A stretch of 64,000 nt of DNA from the NCBI GenBank assembly GCA_033977485.1, contig CM066982.1:11089218-11153217 (forward strand), in the 5' to 3' direction. The translations under genes were made by a program, and so were the position numbers. The notes beneath the pieces are model-generated. The model ran no database searches and was not told the origin of the DNA. It saw nothing but the letters and a program-made list of their open reading frames with translations. Below, piece by piece: positions 22,675 to 34,224 of the stretch (within the stretch, counting starts at the first letter, position 1; each line of letters begins with the position of its first letter). This stretch comes from Hydrangea macrophylla. Taxonomy: Eukaryota > Streptophyta > Magnoliopsida > Cornales > Hydrangeaceae.

Positions 22675-23126
22675 AAACTAAAAGAAAGTAAACTAAAAAC
22701 AAAAATTAACTAACAAAAGAAACAAATAGCAATCACACAAATAAGACGACAATCAAGCACACAGTACTACTATGATGCATGAATATTATCCTGTAATGCA
22801 ATGACCGCGTCAAGCCCAGCGCCCCGGGTTTCCTAGCTAATGCAGTGCAATTAACCCTAAACTAATGCAAATAGTGCGTCACAGCGCCCTGACTTATAGT
22901 GGTTTAAAGCGAATTTCACAAGAAGCAATTTATTTAATTTTTATTTATTTTATTTTTGCGTAAGCTCCTTTGATGTAATTAGCTGCTCCACTCGGAAACG
23001 TTGACTACAAAATAAAAGAACAAGTTAGTAACTAAAAACAAAAACAGAACATAAGAAAAATAAAAACTAATCTAATATTTACGAATTAACTAAACTACGA
23101 TTATAAAACTAAGAGTAGTAATACAA
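22675..23126 (-). other. 5' leader of the Athila-like element
   Basis: About 450 bp lie between the primer site and the gag start (minus strand). It has no ORF of note and is AT-rich except for 'cgccccgg' near 22820. Confidence 0.6.
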
Positions 23127-23144
23127 TCCACGGCAACGGCGCCA
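23127..23144 (-). other. Primer-binding site of the Athila-like element
   Basis: The minus strand reads TGGCGCCGTTGCCGTGGA, five bases inside the LTR. TGGCGCCGTTGCC is a common plant Gypsy primer site, usually attributed to tRNA-Asp. Confidence 0.8.
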
Positions 23145-23149
23145 AAAAT

Positions 23150-24508
23150 TGATGTTGTCAATATCAAGATATAAAAAGTATTCTTTACTTTTCAAAAGAT
23201 TTGCAGTGTGGAAGTAAAGGTCGAACCCACAGAGATTGATTACTACAGCAACTTAATTTTAAAACCTAAGTCTAATTAATTAGGAAAAACGGATTTTGAT
23301 TTGGATTTAATTAAACTACTAGCAATAAAAGTAATTCTAAACTATGAAAGCAATTAAAGTTGTTTAAATGATGTTTAAGGGAACCTAGGATTGCAAATCC
23401 ACCACTAGCTTCATAATAGGAATATTTATGAATTACTTTAGCTTATTACGTTGGATGAATATGGGAAATTGTAGCTACAAGCCCAATTCCTCCGACAAGA
23501 AGATAATCATGGTTCAAGCACCAACATAATCCATCTTCGGGTAGCACGAATTATTTCACACTAAACTAGGGTTGTGATCTAATCCGTCTAACCTAGGCAT
23601 GGACTATTCGGATACTTGATAGCACGAATCAATAAAGCACCATCACATGTAAACAATCTAAACAAGCACAGCAAGAATAGATCGTTGAGCACATCACAGT
23701 CAAAATAGATCTAAGACAAGAATAAATTCTGAAAGCAATGGTTTAATCAATGTAAGTACGATTTATTTATAAAAATCCTCTAAACATGTGACTGTCATCC
23801 ATACATAATAAAACTAAAATAAAAGCATAAATAAAACCCTATTACTCGTCTAGGGCTTCATTGAAACCCTAGATCTATGATCTAGCCGTCCATGGAAGTA
23901 GTAGATAGCAAGAGGTTGATGGAGGAGGCCATGGAAACCCTTGGTCTTCTTCTTCTTCTCCTTGCTTCCCTCCCTTCAATGGCTGGAAGTATGTATGTAT
24001 AATATGTATGTATGGGTGTGTAACAATGTCTCCCCCTTTAATTGTAATAAAATAGAGTATATATAGATTTACAACAAGTTTTGGAAGCCTTTACAACTCG
24101 AAACAGACTGAAACTGATGTAATTTACAATCTGGACGTCATTCTGCAGTTTCGTTTGCACAGGAGTCTTCAGTATACTGAAATACGCAACATTGGTTTTT
24201 ACCCATATCGCGCGAGCGCGACAATTGGGCCTTCGCGCGCGCGGATCGCGCGAGCGATTTTGGGGATCTCGCGCGAGCGGATCGCGCGAGCGATTTCTGT
24301 TTTTCGCGGGCGCGGCTCGCGCGCGCGACTTGGCTTTTTCAGCTTCTTTTCTTCTGCTTTTTCACCCTGTTTAGCCTGATATACTTGATTTCTTCCAAAA
24401 CCTGTCAGAAAATAGAAAACGAAGTAAAAATATACAAAAACAGGATAAAAAGGTACTAACAAATGCTCGTTAAGGCATATAAATAGGATTAGTTCTCTCC
24501 CGATCACA
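23150..24508 (-). repeat. 5' LTR of the Athila-like element
   Basis: This is the same 1359-bp LTR as 16011-17369. The differences seen are scattered single bases, for example TTTGATG/TTGGATG, GGGGAATT/GGGAAATT and GGCGTAT/GGCATAT. The word array is at 24208-24329. Confidence 0.88.
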
Positions 24509-24783
24509 AACCATTAAGTATTTCATAATTCATTCTTGCTCATGACATATTCATCCGTATGGATCGACATTTGTAGTTAAGATTTATTTGTTTTAGATTT
24601 AACTATATTCTATAGATTTAAGCTAGAAGTCTAGGATTATTATTTTAGATCCAACTTTACATTTTGTATATCATGTGGACTAACTCATTGTTTTGTAGCG
24701 CATTTGAGGTACAATTTTGCATCTCTTCTCTAGTTTATTTTATTTCTTGATTTTATTGATTTTTCAACCTTTATGCACGACAC
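24509..24783 (+). repeat. Tat-like LTR, second part (U5 side)
   Basis: It resembles 6540-6720 ('aagctagaagt', 'tgtggacta', 'ttgtagcgc', 'gaggtac', 'cgacac...ttag'). It lies directly after the Athila-like LTR and is read as the continuation of the LTR interrupted at 16010. It stops at about 24783, where broken Tekay-like integrase sequence begins. Confidence 0.45.
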
Positions 24784-25583
24784 ATTAGCAATGACAAGTG
24801 TTCTTCCCAACAACTATCGAGATTGAGAACACAAGCCCTCAACATATCCTCAAGGATCTGGTTAACCCTCTCAGTCTGCCCATCGGTCTGAGGGTGATAA
24901 GCAGTACTAAGGTCTAACCGGGTCCCCATCGCCCTCTGAAAGATCTCCCAAAACTCTGTCACAAACAACGAATCTCGATCTGACACAATCGAGGTCGGAG
25001 TCCCATGCAAACGTACTATCTCCCGAATATACAAACGTGCCAACTTGTCTGCCATCCTATGCACACTCACTGGAATAAAGTGCGCCAACTTAGTTAGTCT
25101 ATCCACAATCACCCAAATTGACTCATTTTCCTTCTTGGATCTCGGCAACCCATCCAAAAAATCCATAGAGATACACTCCCATTTCCACACAGGTATTTCT
25201 AAAGGTTTCAACAAGCCAGACGGTCTCTGATGTTCCGCCTTAACCTGCTGACACACCATACACATAGAAACATATTCTCCAACATCTCTCTTCATACCTT
25301 CCCACCAAAAGGTTCATTTCATGTCATGATACATCTTAGTCCCACCAGGATGTATAGTGTATCGAGACCAATGTGCCTCATCAAGGATTTCCCTTTTTAA
25401 CTCTTCACTATCCGATACACGGAGTCTTCCTTGAAAACATAAACTTCCCTCTGTATCCATAGACCAATCCGTCGGACACTCATTAAGCAAATCCACTACC
25501 AAGTCATTGAGACGGTTAACTAAAACTGCATCTAACCTTTGCATCTGTCGAACCTTCCCTATTAAAATCGGTTGGACAACCAA
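24784..25583 (-). pseudogene. Integrase remnant (Ty3/Gypsy)
   Basis: The zinc-binding part is split by a stop near 25300-25314: the His side (HWSRYTIHPGGTKM) is upstream and the Cys side (CMVCQQVK) downstream. The catalytic core keeps the three acidic residues in context: MDFLDGLPR, VSDRDSLF and DGQTERVNQ. The chain ends at WEEHLSLLM where it meets a Tat-like LTR. The carboxyl domain is absent. Confidence 0.8.
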
Positions 25584-26835
25584 CTCCCAATATATGATTT
25601 TTCACCTTCATGCCCTGGTTGAATATCATGAGATGCTAACAATTCAAGGGACTTCCATTCCCTAACCATCAAAGAAGTCATCACATTGTGTTTCCAACTC
25701 AGTGCATCGGCCACTACATTTCCCTTACCCGGATGGTAAAGAATCTCAAAGTCGTAGCTATTGATGAACTCAACCTATCTCTATTGTCTCATATTCAGTT
25801 CCTTCTGTGAAAAAAAGTACTTGAGACTCTTATGATCAGTATACAACTCAAATCTCTCCCCAAACAAATAGTGCCTCCACACTTTTAAGGCAAACACGAT
25901 AGTTGCCAACTCTAAGTCATGAGTGGGATACCTCCTCTCATGTGGCCTCAACTGTCTAAAAGCATACCAAACAACCTTCCCTTCTTACATCAAGACACAA
26001 CCCAAACCAGTCCCACTAGCATCTGTGAACACTACAAGCTTTCCTCCTTCCATTGGGATAGTCAACACTAGCGCGGTGGTCAACCGCTGCTTCAACTCTT
26101 GAAACGCTTGCTCACACTCATCTGTCCATATAAACTTTACATTTTTACGAGTCAACTTTGTCATTGGAGTTGCTATGAGAGAAAACTTCTCAATGAACCT
26201 CCTGTAATAACCTGCTAATCCCAAGAAACTCCTTACCTCTGTCGGATTAAAAGCTTGTGCCCAGTTTTGCACTGCTGCTTTTCAGGATCTACTGATATTC
26301 CCTCAGCTGAAATAATTTGACCTAGAAATCTCACTGCGGTCTCCCAAAAATGGTACTTACTGAAATTGGCATACAACTGATGCTCTTGAAGTATCTGCAA
26401 TACCACTTTCAAATATTCTCTATGCTACTCCTGAGTCCGTGAATAAACCAAAATGTCATCTATGAAGACAATGACAAAACAGTCCAAATACGGCCTGAAC
26501 ACCCTATTCATCAAATCCATAAAGAATGCTGGCGCGTTGGTCAAACCAAATGGCATCACTGGAAATTCATACAACCCATACCTAGTACGGAAAGCTGTAT
26601 GGGAAATGCTCTCTTCCACCACTCCCATCTGGTGATACCCGGTCCTCAAATTAAGTTGTGAAAAGACCACCGCTCTCTTCAATTAGTCAAGAAGGTTGTC
26701 AATCCTGGGCAAAGGATACTTGTTCTTGATCATCACCTTATTCAACTCCCTATAATCTATACACATACGAAGACTACCGTCCTTCTTGGATACAAAGATC
26801 ACCGGAGCTTCCCACGGTGAGTTACTAGGACGTAT
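25584..26835 (-). pseudogene. Reverse transcriptase and RNase H remnant (Ty3/Gypsy)
   Basis: Fingers motif CIDYRELNK is readable near 26745-26770, followed by [19 protein letters not shown] and the polymerase motif FIDDILVY (around 26450). The connection VRSFLGLAGYYRRFI and the RNase H start LVVFTDASGTGLGCVL follow at 26272-25985. Stops and frame changes separate the segments, and RNase H continues only as fragments to about 25600. Confidence 0.8.
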
Positions 26836-26938
26836 GAACCTAATTCGTACACACCTCAAAAAAAATTACACTACTAGAAAGAAAGATCAACTACGAAGAA
26901 AATGAATCTACCAGAAAGAAATAATTAACGCACCCTTT

Positions 26939-27565
26939 CTAAAGCATCTCATCCAATTGCTTCTTCATCTCTCCTAACTCCTTGGGCGCCATACAATATA
27001 CTGCCTTAGAAATTGGTGCTGACCCTGGTACAAGATCAATCCAGAATTCGACCTCTCTCTTAGGCGGCAGTCCAGGGATCTCCTGAAAAACATTCTCAAA
27101 GTCGCATACCACTTCCACATCACTAATATCCTTCTTCGGTATCTCTACCGAATATAGGAAACTAGACATAACCAATTCTCCACTACCTGGATACGTATGA
27201 GAGAAACGAGGTAATCCTGGGGTATCTATATGAATGGTCCTCTTAGCACAATCAAGGACAACATGGTTCTCTCTAAGCCAATCCATCCCCAAAATAATGG
27301 AAAACCCTTCAAAACCCAATATAATCAAATTAACGAGGAAAGTCCTATCCCCAAAGTCTATCACAAAGTCTTTATATAGAGTAACTGAACCCCCTTGAGG
27401 TGTTCCTACACTCACAGGAACAATTAAAGGCATAACAAGAATACTTTCTCTCAAAACAAACTGACAAGAAATAAAAGAGTGGGATCCACCCGAATCAAAC
27501 AAAACACGAACATTGGAATGAAAAAGTTTGAGGCTACCTTGCACATTCTCATTGCATGGCATCAC
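26939..27565 (-). pseudogene. Protease and start of reverse transcriptase (Ty3/Gypsy)
   Basis: This frame of 208 residues contains the aspartic protease active site VLFDSGGSHSFIS and the second strand IILGMDWL. It then runs into the reverse transcriptase start (FQEIPGLPPKREVEFWID ... APISKAVYCMAP). It ends QLDEML at a stop next to inserted sequence (about 26838-26932) that separates it from the rest of the reverse transcriptase. Confidence 0.8.
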
Positions 27566-27639
27566 TGCAAATGCCCTAGCTGGGGCAGCCTGACCTGTTC
27601 TCGCGGCTTGACTATTCCTAGGAGGGTGGGGACATTCCC

Positions 27640-28372
27640 TAGCAATATGCCCAGGTAACTAACAATTAAAACACACTCTCGGAGCTACAACCATCTCTCC
27701 CCTTCCCGGTAGTGCTCCAATCTGAGGCACTGGTGGACAAAAACCAATCTGTGGCTGCGGGGCCTGCTGACATTGACCCTGGAAGCCCTGATTACGCTGA
27801 GCACCCTGACCATTCCACTACTGGTTCTGCTGCCTAAAGTTCCCATGATTTCCTAGGAACCGCTGACCGCCATATCCTTGTCTTTGATACTGCTGACCTC
27901 TCCACCCCTGATCATAAGGCTTAAAATCTGTTCCCACTACGTCTTGTATCTTTTTGCTGAGTTTGAGGCCGAGTGTCTCTAGAATTCTCATTGGTCTTCG
28001 CCCTTGCTGACCTCTCAGCCTAAAATTTTTGCTCCTTTCGCTCGAACTTCAAAGCCAAATCCACCACTTTGTTGAAAGGTTTATTCTCGGCAGCTAGCAC
28101 TGCCTTGGTCAAGTGATGTCCCAATCCATCAATAAATTTCTCGTTCTTCTTCTCCTCCGTATCAATCAGATGAGGAGCATATTGAGATAGCTCGTTGAAC
28201 TTCTTCACATACTCCCACACAGTCATGGTACCCTGGGTGAGGTCTTGGAATTCCCTAGCCAATTATGACTTCACTACACTGGGAATGAAATTCTCCTCAA
28301 ATAAAACTTTGAACTCTTCCCACGTCATCTCCGCCACATCATAAGTAGCCCTCAATGATTCCCACCAAACTA
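27640..28372 (-). pseudogene. Gag remnant with CCHC knuckle (Ty3/Gypsy)
   Basis: Gag is readable from WWESLRATYDVAEMTWEEFK near 28370 through LAREFQDLTQGTMTVWEYVKKF, with one stop between them. A Gln/Asn-rich stretch follows. A CCHC knuckle (CFNC, then GHIARECP, with an internal stop) lies near 27640-27690. The amino end is lost at 28372. Confidence 0.75.
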
Positions 28373-28738
28373 AAATAATAAAATAAATAAAAATTAAATA
28401 AATAAATGACATATATAAAAATAAATAAAAACTAAGGTTGTTACAATATGTCCAGGGCAGGAAGGAGAGGCGTTAGCTTTTGAAGCTAAGTGAGTTGACC
28501 TAACCGATCACTCCTACTACAAAAATAATATACAAGTACAACAAATATCTCGAACTTGAATATTTGATAAGCATTATCTCAATACGTATGATTTATGACA
28601 GTAGTATGAATGAGATACGACACGATGCACCATCGATATGTTCGACTTTACTCGACCACAGACACCACAACTGACTCATGTGACTTGTTACATTACTAGT
28701 GTAATGCCGTTAGCTCAGAGTAGAATGATTACGTTGCT

Positions 28739-30440
28739 ATCGTCGCCTAGCATGGCCCTATAGTAGTTTTAGTTTTAAAAAGAGTGTAATCATTGTACTC
28801 TTAGGTCCTCGTGACCTTGCTTGGAGAATAGTGTAACGCCCCGCAAAAATAAAGGGTATTTTTATTAAAAATAAATAAAATGAATTACATTTGAGTGCCC
28901 AAAATTATATTTAAATTCATTTACATGGTTAGGACCCAAATAACTCGAACCCACACGGTACTCTAATGTGCTCCAATTTGACTGCTACCAATGGTACCTG
29001 CATCTAAAATAACACACGGGGAAGTATACAATATGACAGGAATAATAAGGGCTCAAAAGTACAATGAACAACCACAACGGATCAAATAAAATAAATCAAT
29101 CACTCAACCCACCACGTTCACACCATTTACCCGCTCACCCACAAGAGCATCATACCAGGTTCCTCTTGGTCACATAGCAAAGAGTCACCTCACCTCACCT
29201 CACCCGTCACCATTCCTCGGTCCCTGAGGCCTGTTGGACTGTTGGTAGGTGCTCCTTACTCATGACCCTTTAGTCCCATAGCACTTAGCCAAAATAATAT
29301 TTTAATAATATTTAACCAAAAAAAGACATGGATTCCAAGAAAAGACAACATATGCAAAGAGAGTACAAATAGGGATGACAAGAAAATACTCCAGAGATTT
29401 AAGAGCATATTGTACACAACCCCGTACCTTAAAAATAATGTTGAGCAATTTCCAAACTCTCTGAAATATATGATTTTGTGAGTATATATGTAACTATATG
29501 TGTGTGTATCAATATATGTGTGTATGTGTATAAACCAATATTGGTTTGTGTGTGTACAGCCGAGAGGGAGAGGGAGGATAGAGAGTTGTTGAGGATGGGA
29601 GGTGGTTGATGTGTATATATAAGCACTCATATGAGTGTGTGAATAAATAATATATGAGTGGTGTGTATAAATAAACTACTTAGTGCTTGGGGCACTAAGC
29701 ATATAATGCACAATACACAAACACCCACGCACTAAACTGCTTTTGGGTCCAAGATCACATAAGGAATCATCATGTGTGTTGAGCTCACGCGATGATACAC
29801 ACACGCAGGTAAAAATTATACTGCTCAAAATTTTAAATCTGGTATATTTTTTAATTAAAAAGCGAAAATAAAATACGGGGGAACACCCTTTTTTTTTTTT
29901 TTTTTTTTTTTCCTCCCCGAACCTGGTATGATGCTCTTGTGGGTGAGCGGGTAAATGGTGTGAACGTGGTGGGTTGAGTGATTGATTTATTTTATTTGAT
30001 CCGTTGTGGTTGTTCATTGTACTTTTGAGCCCTTATTATTCCTGTCATATTGTATACTTCCCCGTGTGTTATTTTAGATGCAGGTACCATTGGTAGCAGT
30101 CAAATTGGAGCACATTAGAGTACCGTGTGGGTTCGAGTTATTTGGGTCCTAACCATGTAAATGAATTTAAATGTAATTTTGGGCACTCAAATGTAATTCA
30201 TTTTATTTATTTTTAATAAAAATACCCTTTATTTTTGCGGGGCGTTACAAATAGAATAGTTACAGCGCTATCGTCGCCTAGCATGGCCCTATAGCATTAG
30301 AAAGGTAACTATTGTATTCAAAGTTCAGATGGATACTTTGCTATCGCCGCCTAGCATGGCCCTATAGCATATTAACCATCAACTCATGTTCCACTTCAGA
30401 TGGATACTTTGCTATCGTCGCCTAGCATGGCCCTATAGCA
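28739..30440. repeat. Hairpin-unit repeats GCTAT...ATAGC in LTR copy A
   Basis: Units of the form GCTATCGTCGCCTAGCATGG followed by CCCTATAG occur at about 28736, 30269, 30340 and 30412; the last three also carry the flank 'gatggatactt'. They are about 70 bp apart once the foldback insertion is removed. The GCTAT and ATAGC ends are complementary. Copy B has a diverged version (GCTATCGTCGCC...GGCCGTAATAGC) at about 61613-61933. Confidence 0.7.
28832..30249 (-). mobile_element. Self-complementary (foldback) solo LTR with 331-bp arms
   Basis: It begins TGTAACGCCCCGC and ends GCGGGGCGTTACA. Arms 28832-29162 and 29919-30249 are reverse complements over 331 bp with one mismatch seen, around a 756-bp spacer. 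The direct repeat AATAG flanks it (28827-28831 and 30250-30254). Copy B has the uninterrupted site (GGGAATAGAATAGTTA, near 61718), confirming insertion with a 5-bp duplication. TG...CA ends, 5-bp duplication and a minus-strand TATA-like stretch in the spacer (near 29610-29622) point to a Gypsy solo LTR whose U3 and U5 ends have become inverted copies. A DNA transposon is less likely. Confidence 0.75.
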
Positions 30441-30836
30441 TTTCATCGTTGTACCCATTGATTTAACTGCACCATACGGATCTCTACGATCCACTCAAGT
30501 CCCCTTGACTAACCATGCAGACGTCAACATTGACATCATGACTCGATCACGTTCATATGAATGTCCATGTGATTGTATAATTGGGAAGCATAATAAGCAT
30601 GTATAATGACAATTAATAACTAAGCATGAAGTTTGGATATATACACATGTGTCCATCATATAAAATGTAAATCTGAATGTACACATATATAATACTCATC
30701 AGACATGTCCACACATGACACACTGGATATTCACATAATACACATAGAGTAAGTCTATAATATAGCAAGTGAATTAGGACGACTCACCTCGATGCACGTT
30801 CGTAAAAACAAGCGTAGTGACGGTTCCTACAAAGTA

Positions 30837-31107
30837 CTCCCTCCGTCCCAAATTGCTAGGCACTTTTGGGGAACCTAACTTTTTAAGGGAACATCATTTA
30901 TTACACTGTTTTTATGTTTAAATATTCTTAGTTTACAACCTTACCCTTAATTTAGTTTCTCTATAAACTAAGATTTATGGGAATTGTGAAAAAGAAATGG
31001 CAAAATAGGAACGATAAAAAATTTGGTGTGTTGACTTTTCAAAATGGACAAGCATTTTGGGACAGCCCAAAATAGAAGGGGTGCCTAGCAATTTGGGACG
31101 GAGGGAG
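30837..31107. mobile_element. Stowaway MITE (271 bp)
   Basis: It is flanked by TA duplications (30835-30836, 31108-31109). The inverted ends begin CTCCCTCCGTCCC, the plant Stowaway (Tc1/mariner) signature, and the complementarity extends through 'aaattgctaggcac'. There is no coding capacity; it is moved by mariner-type transposase. Confidence 0.9.
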
Positions 31108-31984
31108 TATATAAATTTATAGAACGACGATTAATATGCATACTAGCATTAAGGTCATAATCATAATTGTGTCGGATGGGTTCCTAAACCTAAACATGAT
31201 GATCTAGACATCATTCAAAGTCTAACGCCATTAACTAGACTCAAATCGGAGTTCGTCATATAAAAGGTTGGGTTTTCTATACCAGTATGGGCCCTAGAGA
31301 TAAGCTGTAATTTTGACCGCGTCAAAAGGTCTCCAAACTCAAGGGGATAGTTCTAGACATAATTTTAAGACTCTAGGAACTGACCGCGTATTTTTCTGAG
31401 CTACGGTTTATTTATTACAAATTATTGAAGTCTTAATCACATAATTTTAGACTTAAGAGTCCTACAACTATAAAGTACAATTTAGGAAGAAGAACGGTCC
31501 TTGAAAATAATTTTATTAAATACTAGGCATTAAAATGAGCTACCAGCATTTTCCTCATAATTTTCGGAGCTCGTTTGGTATTTAAAATAATTTAAACAAT
31601 GACAAACGACTCCGTATAATTTATTAAAATAACAACGTTTAGTTTTACAATTTGTTAAATTATAAAACGATCATTTATATCATTAGGACATAATATATAA
31701 TTTCTCGAATTTTAAAATAGGACAATAGATATTTATTATCTATTTATCATAATTTAAAACTAACATTTATTATTTATTGAAGCTCAAATAAATAATGACC
31801 ATAACATATAAATACTTAAAGTTTGAGTTCTATAAATAAATGATTTATAAAACAAAGACATTAGGTATTGGGATCAATAACTAAATTTTCTAGATTTCGA
31901 AAATAGTCATAGATATTTATTACCTAATAATTATAATTTTAAACTAGCACTTTTTATTTATTTGAACCCAAATAAATAATAAGT

Positions 31985-32022
<38 letters not shown>

Positions 32023-32789
32023 TTCAGAAGATATGAAATAATATAAATAATATTTCAGAATTCAGAGTCTAATTAACAATAATACAAAACTATTTTTAAA
32101 GCAATGTAAAACATTAACCAATTGCATGAATCTATTTATTGTAATTTAGCTAGCATTTATTATTTATTCACAACTAAACATAAAATATATATATATATAT
32201 CTATAATTTTAGAATATAATAAATCTTAAATAATACTATGTTGGAATTTAAAATGGACAAATAGGTATTTATTAACTAATAAACACAAGGGAAAATAATA
32301 TTTATTATTTATTTTAAATCTACAATAAATATTAAATATATTTAATATTACTAACATGAATTCAGAATATATAATTATTATTTACTAATGTTTTTCGGAA
32401 ATTAAAACATGTTGATCATGCTTTAAAATCGTATTATTCAACTAATTAAAAATACCAATTACAACTAACTTGTACCATACATTTAGACTAGGAAATGTAC
32501 CATCGAAAAATCCATTTTGGGAACTTCATCTTGCCAGCGTGATGATACACGCAGAATATATACATATAACGTATATATATATATATAATATTAATACATA
32601 AACTTAAAACAACCATATCTCTCTCATTTCTCATCGCAAATAGGCAGGTCTTTTATGAAAATTGATCGTCTCGACGAGCCTTACAACTTTCCAGTACATT
32701 ACAGAACCCAAATCCTAATGGTTTCCACGTAAAAGGAGAAAAATAGATTTGGTAAAAAAGGAATAATTGCTTGCATGTCCTACCAAATG

Positions 32790-33530
32790 AGGTCCAAACC
32801 CAAAACTGCTCTTAAGGGACCTATTGGGGATCTCTAGGGTCTGTTTGGTACCAATTTTGGGGTGTTTGGTGACACTCCAAAAAAATCAAGCTCCGATGGA
32901 GCTTTAGTGGCCGATTAGTATAGCAGGGGGTCCCATGGAGCTTTAATGGCCGATTGGTAGAGCAAGGGGGGGGAGGGGGGGATTGGGCTCTGTTTGGGCT
33001 ACATGCAAGGGGCCCTATGGGTGTGGGGATGACATGCAAGGGTCCAGAAAGCTAGGAGGTGTTGGGTTTACCTCAGGTGATTTTTGGATCACTCTAATTC
33101 CTCCGACCTCCTCTTTTCCTCCCTTTTCTTCTCTGTTCTGCTTCCCTTTCCCTTCCCTGGTTCTGCGTGAGCTGGTGAGGATGTGACAGTGAGGGAGATA
33201 CAGAAATGGTGGGGTGGTTGTGTACAATCCATGAGTGTAGGGGTGTATGGACGGGGTGTGCGCGTGTGTGTTATGTTTGAGAGTAACCCTCTAGTTCTCT
33301 CTCTCTAAACAATATGTGTGTGTGTGTGAGTATAATGTATATGCTGACATTGTGTGTATGTGGTATATATATGTGGGAGAGGCAAGGGTATTGACAAGTG
33401 GCTTTGCATGTAGTGCCAAGTGTTGTGGTGGTGTGCACATGTGTGACACATGTAATGGGTGGCCATGCATGCTTGCCACGTGGTTATGTGGGTCCCATGT
33501 CTCGGTTTAAGTGCAAATGCAGTCTAAATT
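32790..33530 (-). promoter_or_regulatory. Probable promoter/R region of LTR copy A
   Basis: This GC-richer island in AT-rich DNA has G runs, a pyrimidine-rich stretch and a minus-strand TATA-like ATATATATACC (about 33362-33372), followed on the minus strand by TG/CA repeats and a GA-rich leader. It is read as the transcription start region of the LTR. No protein is supported. Confidence 0.3.
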
Positions 33531-34224
33531 AATACAGATTCTACGGGTTAAACGTGCTAAGTCAGTCCGGGTCTACGAACATAGTTTGAGTCTAAGTTCA
33601 TAATTACAGTCCGGGTCTATAATAAAATAAATATTGATACCATATAAAAAAAATCACGACTATAGTCACGGGGCTAACGGGCCTGAAATATAATATAATT
33701 ACAACTTGTAATTACAGAGCTAATTAACGTCGAATATGCAACTCCTAATTGTGGTCACAACTATCGGGTCCGAATAATAGTATAACCTATAATATTAAAA
33801 TATTAAGTGACGACGAATATATTAACAAAATATTAATATACGATATAACATATAGTTATAAATTTAGCAAATTACAGATATTTAATAATCCATAATTATG
33901 ACTTAAGCGATAATAATTATTAAAAGCAATCTATAGTTATAAATTTAGCGATAATCAATATTCAATATAACGTAAAGTTATTTAACGATAATAATATTAA
34001 AATACGACATTAATATACAGCGTCGGGCTTAGCAATTAAAATCACCTTAACAAAGTGATACAAATTCTAAGAGTATAAAAATCTTGAACGCCGTCGTACA
34101 TATATATATATGTATATTAGTACAGGCTATAAAATTAATTATAGAAATAAACTCATAATTACAGACATAAATCCGGGGATCCATTCTATATATATATATA
34201 TATATAGAAATTTACGGGTATTAC

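Larger units (their letters stand above)
16011..24508 (-). mobile_element. Young Athila-like Ty3/Gypsy element with gag-protease only
   Basis: Two LTRs of identical length (1359 bp) differ at about six positions seen by eye, which indicates a very recent insertion. In minus orientation the order is LTR 24508-23150, primer site 23144-23127, gag-protease ORF 22674-19975, a 2.6-kb non-coding region, polypurine tract 17380-17370, LTR 17369-16011. No reverse transcriptase, RNase H or integrase sequence is present. The gag-protease ORF is intact, so the element could supply capsid but needs polymerase in trans. The target duplication is unclear: AACCA follows the right LTR and also occurs at 16003-16007, three bases short of the left LTR. 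Confidence 0.85.
24784..28372 (-). pseudogene. Broken Tekay-like gag-pol (minus strand), truncated at both ends
   Basis: Reading the minus strand from 28372 down, the order gag - CCHC - protease - reverse transcriptase - RNase H - integrase is preserved, as in Ty3/Gypsy elements. Frameshifts, several stops and a roughly 95-bp insertion break it. The amino end of gag and the carboxyl end of integrase, including any chromodomain, are missing. No LTR of its own is attached. It is an old relic bounded by other repeats. Confidence 0.85.
28440..34224 (-). repeat. Long Tekay-like LTR, copy A (minus strand), with two insertions
   Basis: The sequence from 28440 matches copy B from about 61312 ('tgtccagggca', 'taaccgatcac', 'gtcctcgtgaccttgc', 'gggttcctaaacct'). 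Copy A ends GGGTATTACA at about 34224, so its minus-strand start is TGTAATACCC, typical of Tekay LTRs. Copy B ends TGTCACACCC (60685). Together they imply an LTR of about 4.5 kb. Copy A lacks its last ~0.5 kb. It carries a self-complementary solo LTR (28832-30249) and a Stowaway MITE (30837-31107). A simple TAA repeat lies near 31988-32023 and TA runs near 32189 and 34183. Confidence 0.6.

Noticed and set aside
16003..24513. Target duplication AACCA for the Athila-like element
   Set aside because: It directly follows the right LTR but sits three bases away from the left LTR, so it is not a clean duplication.
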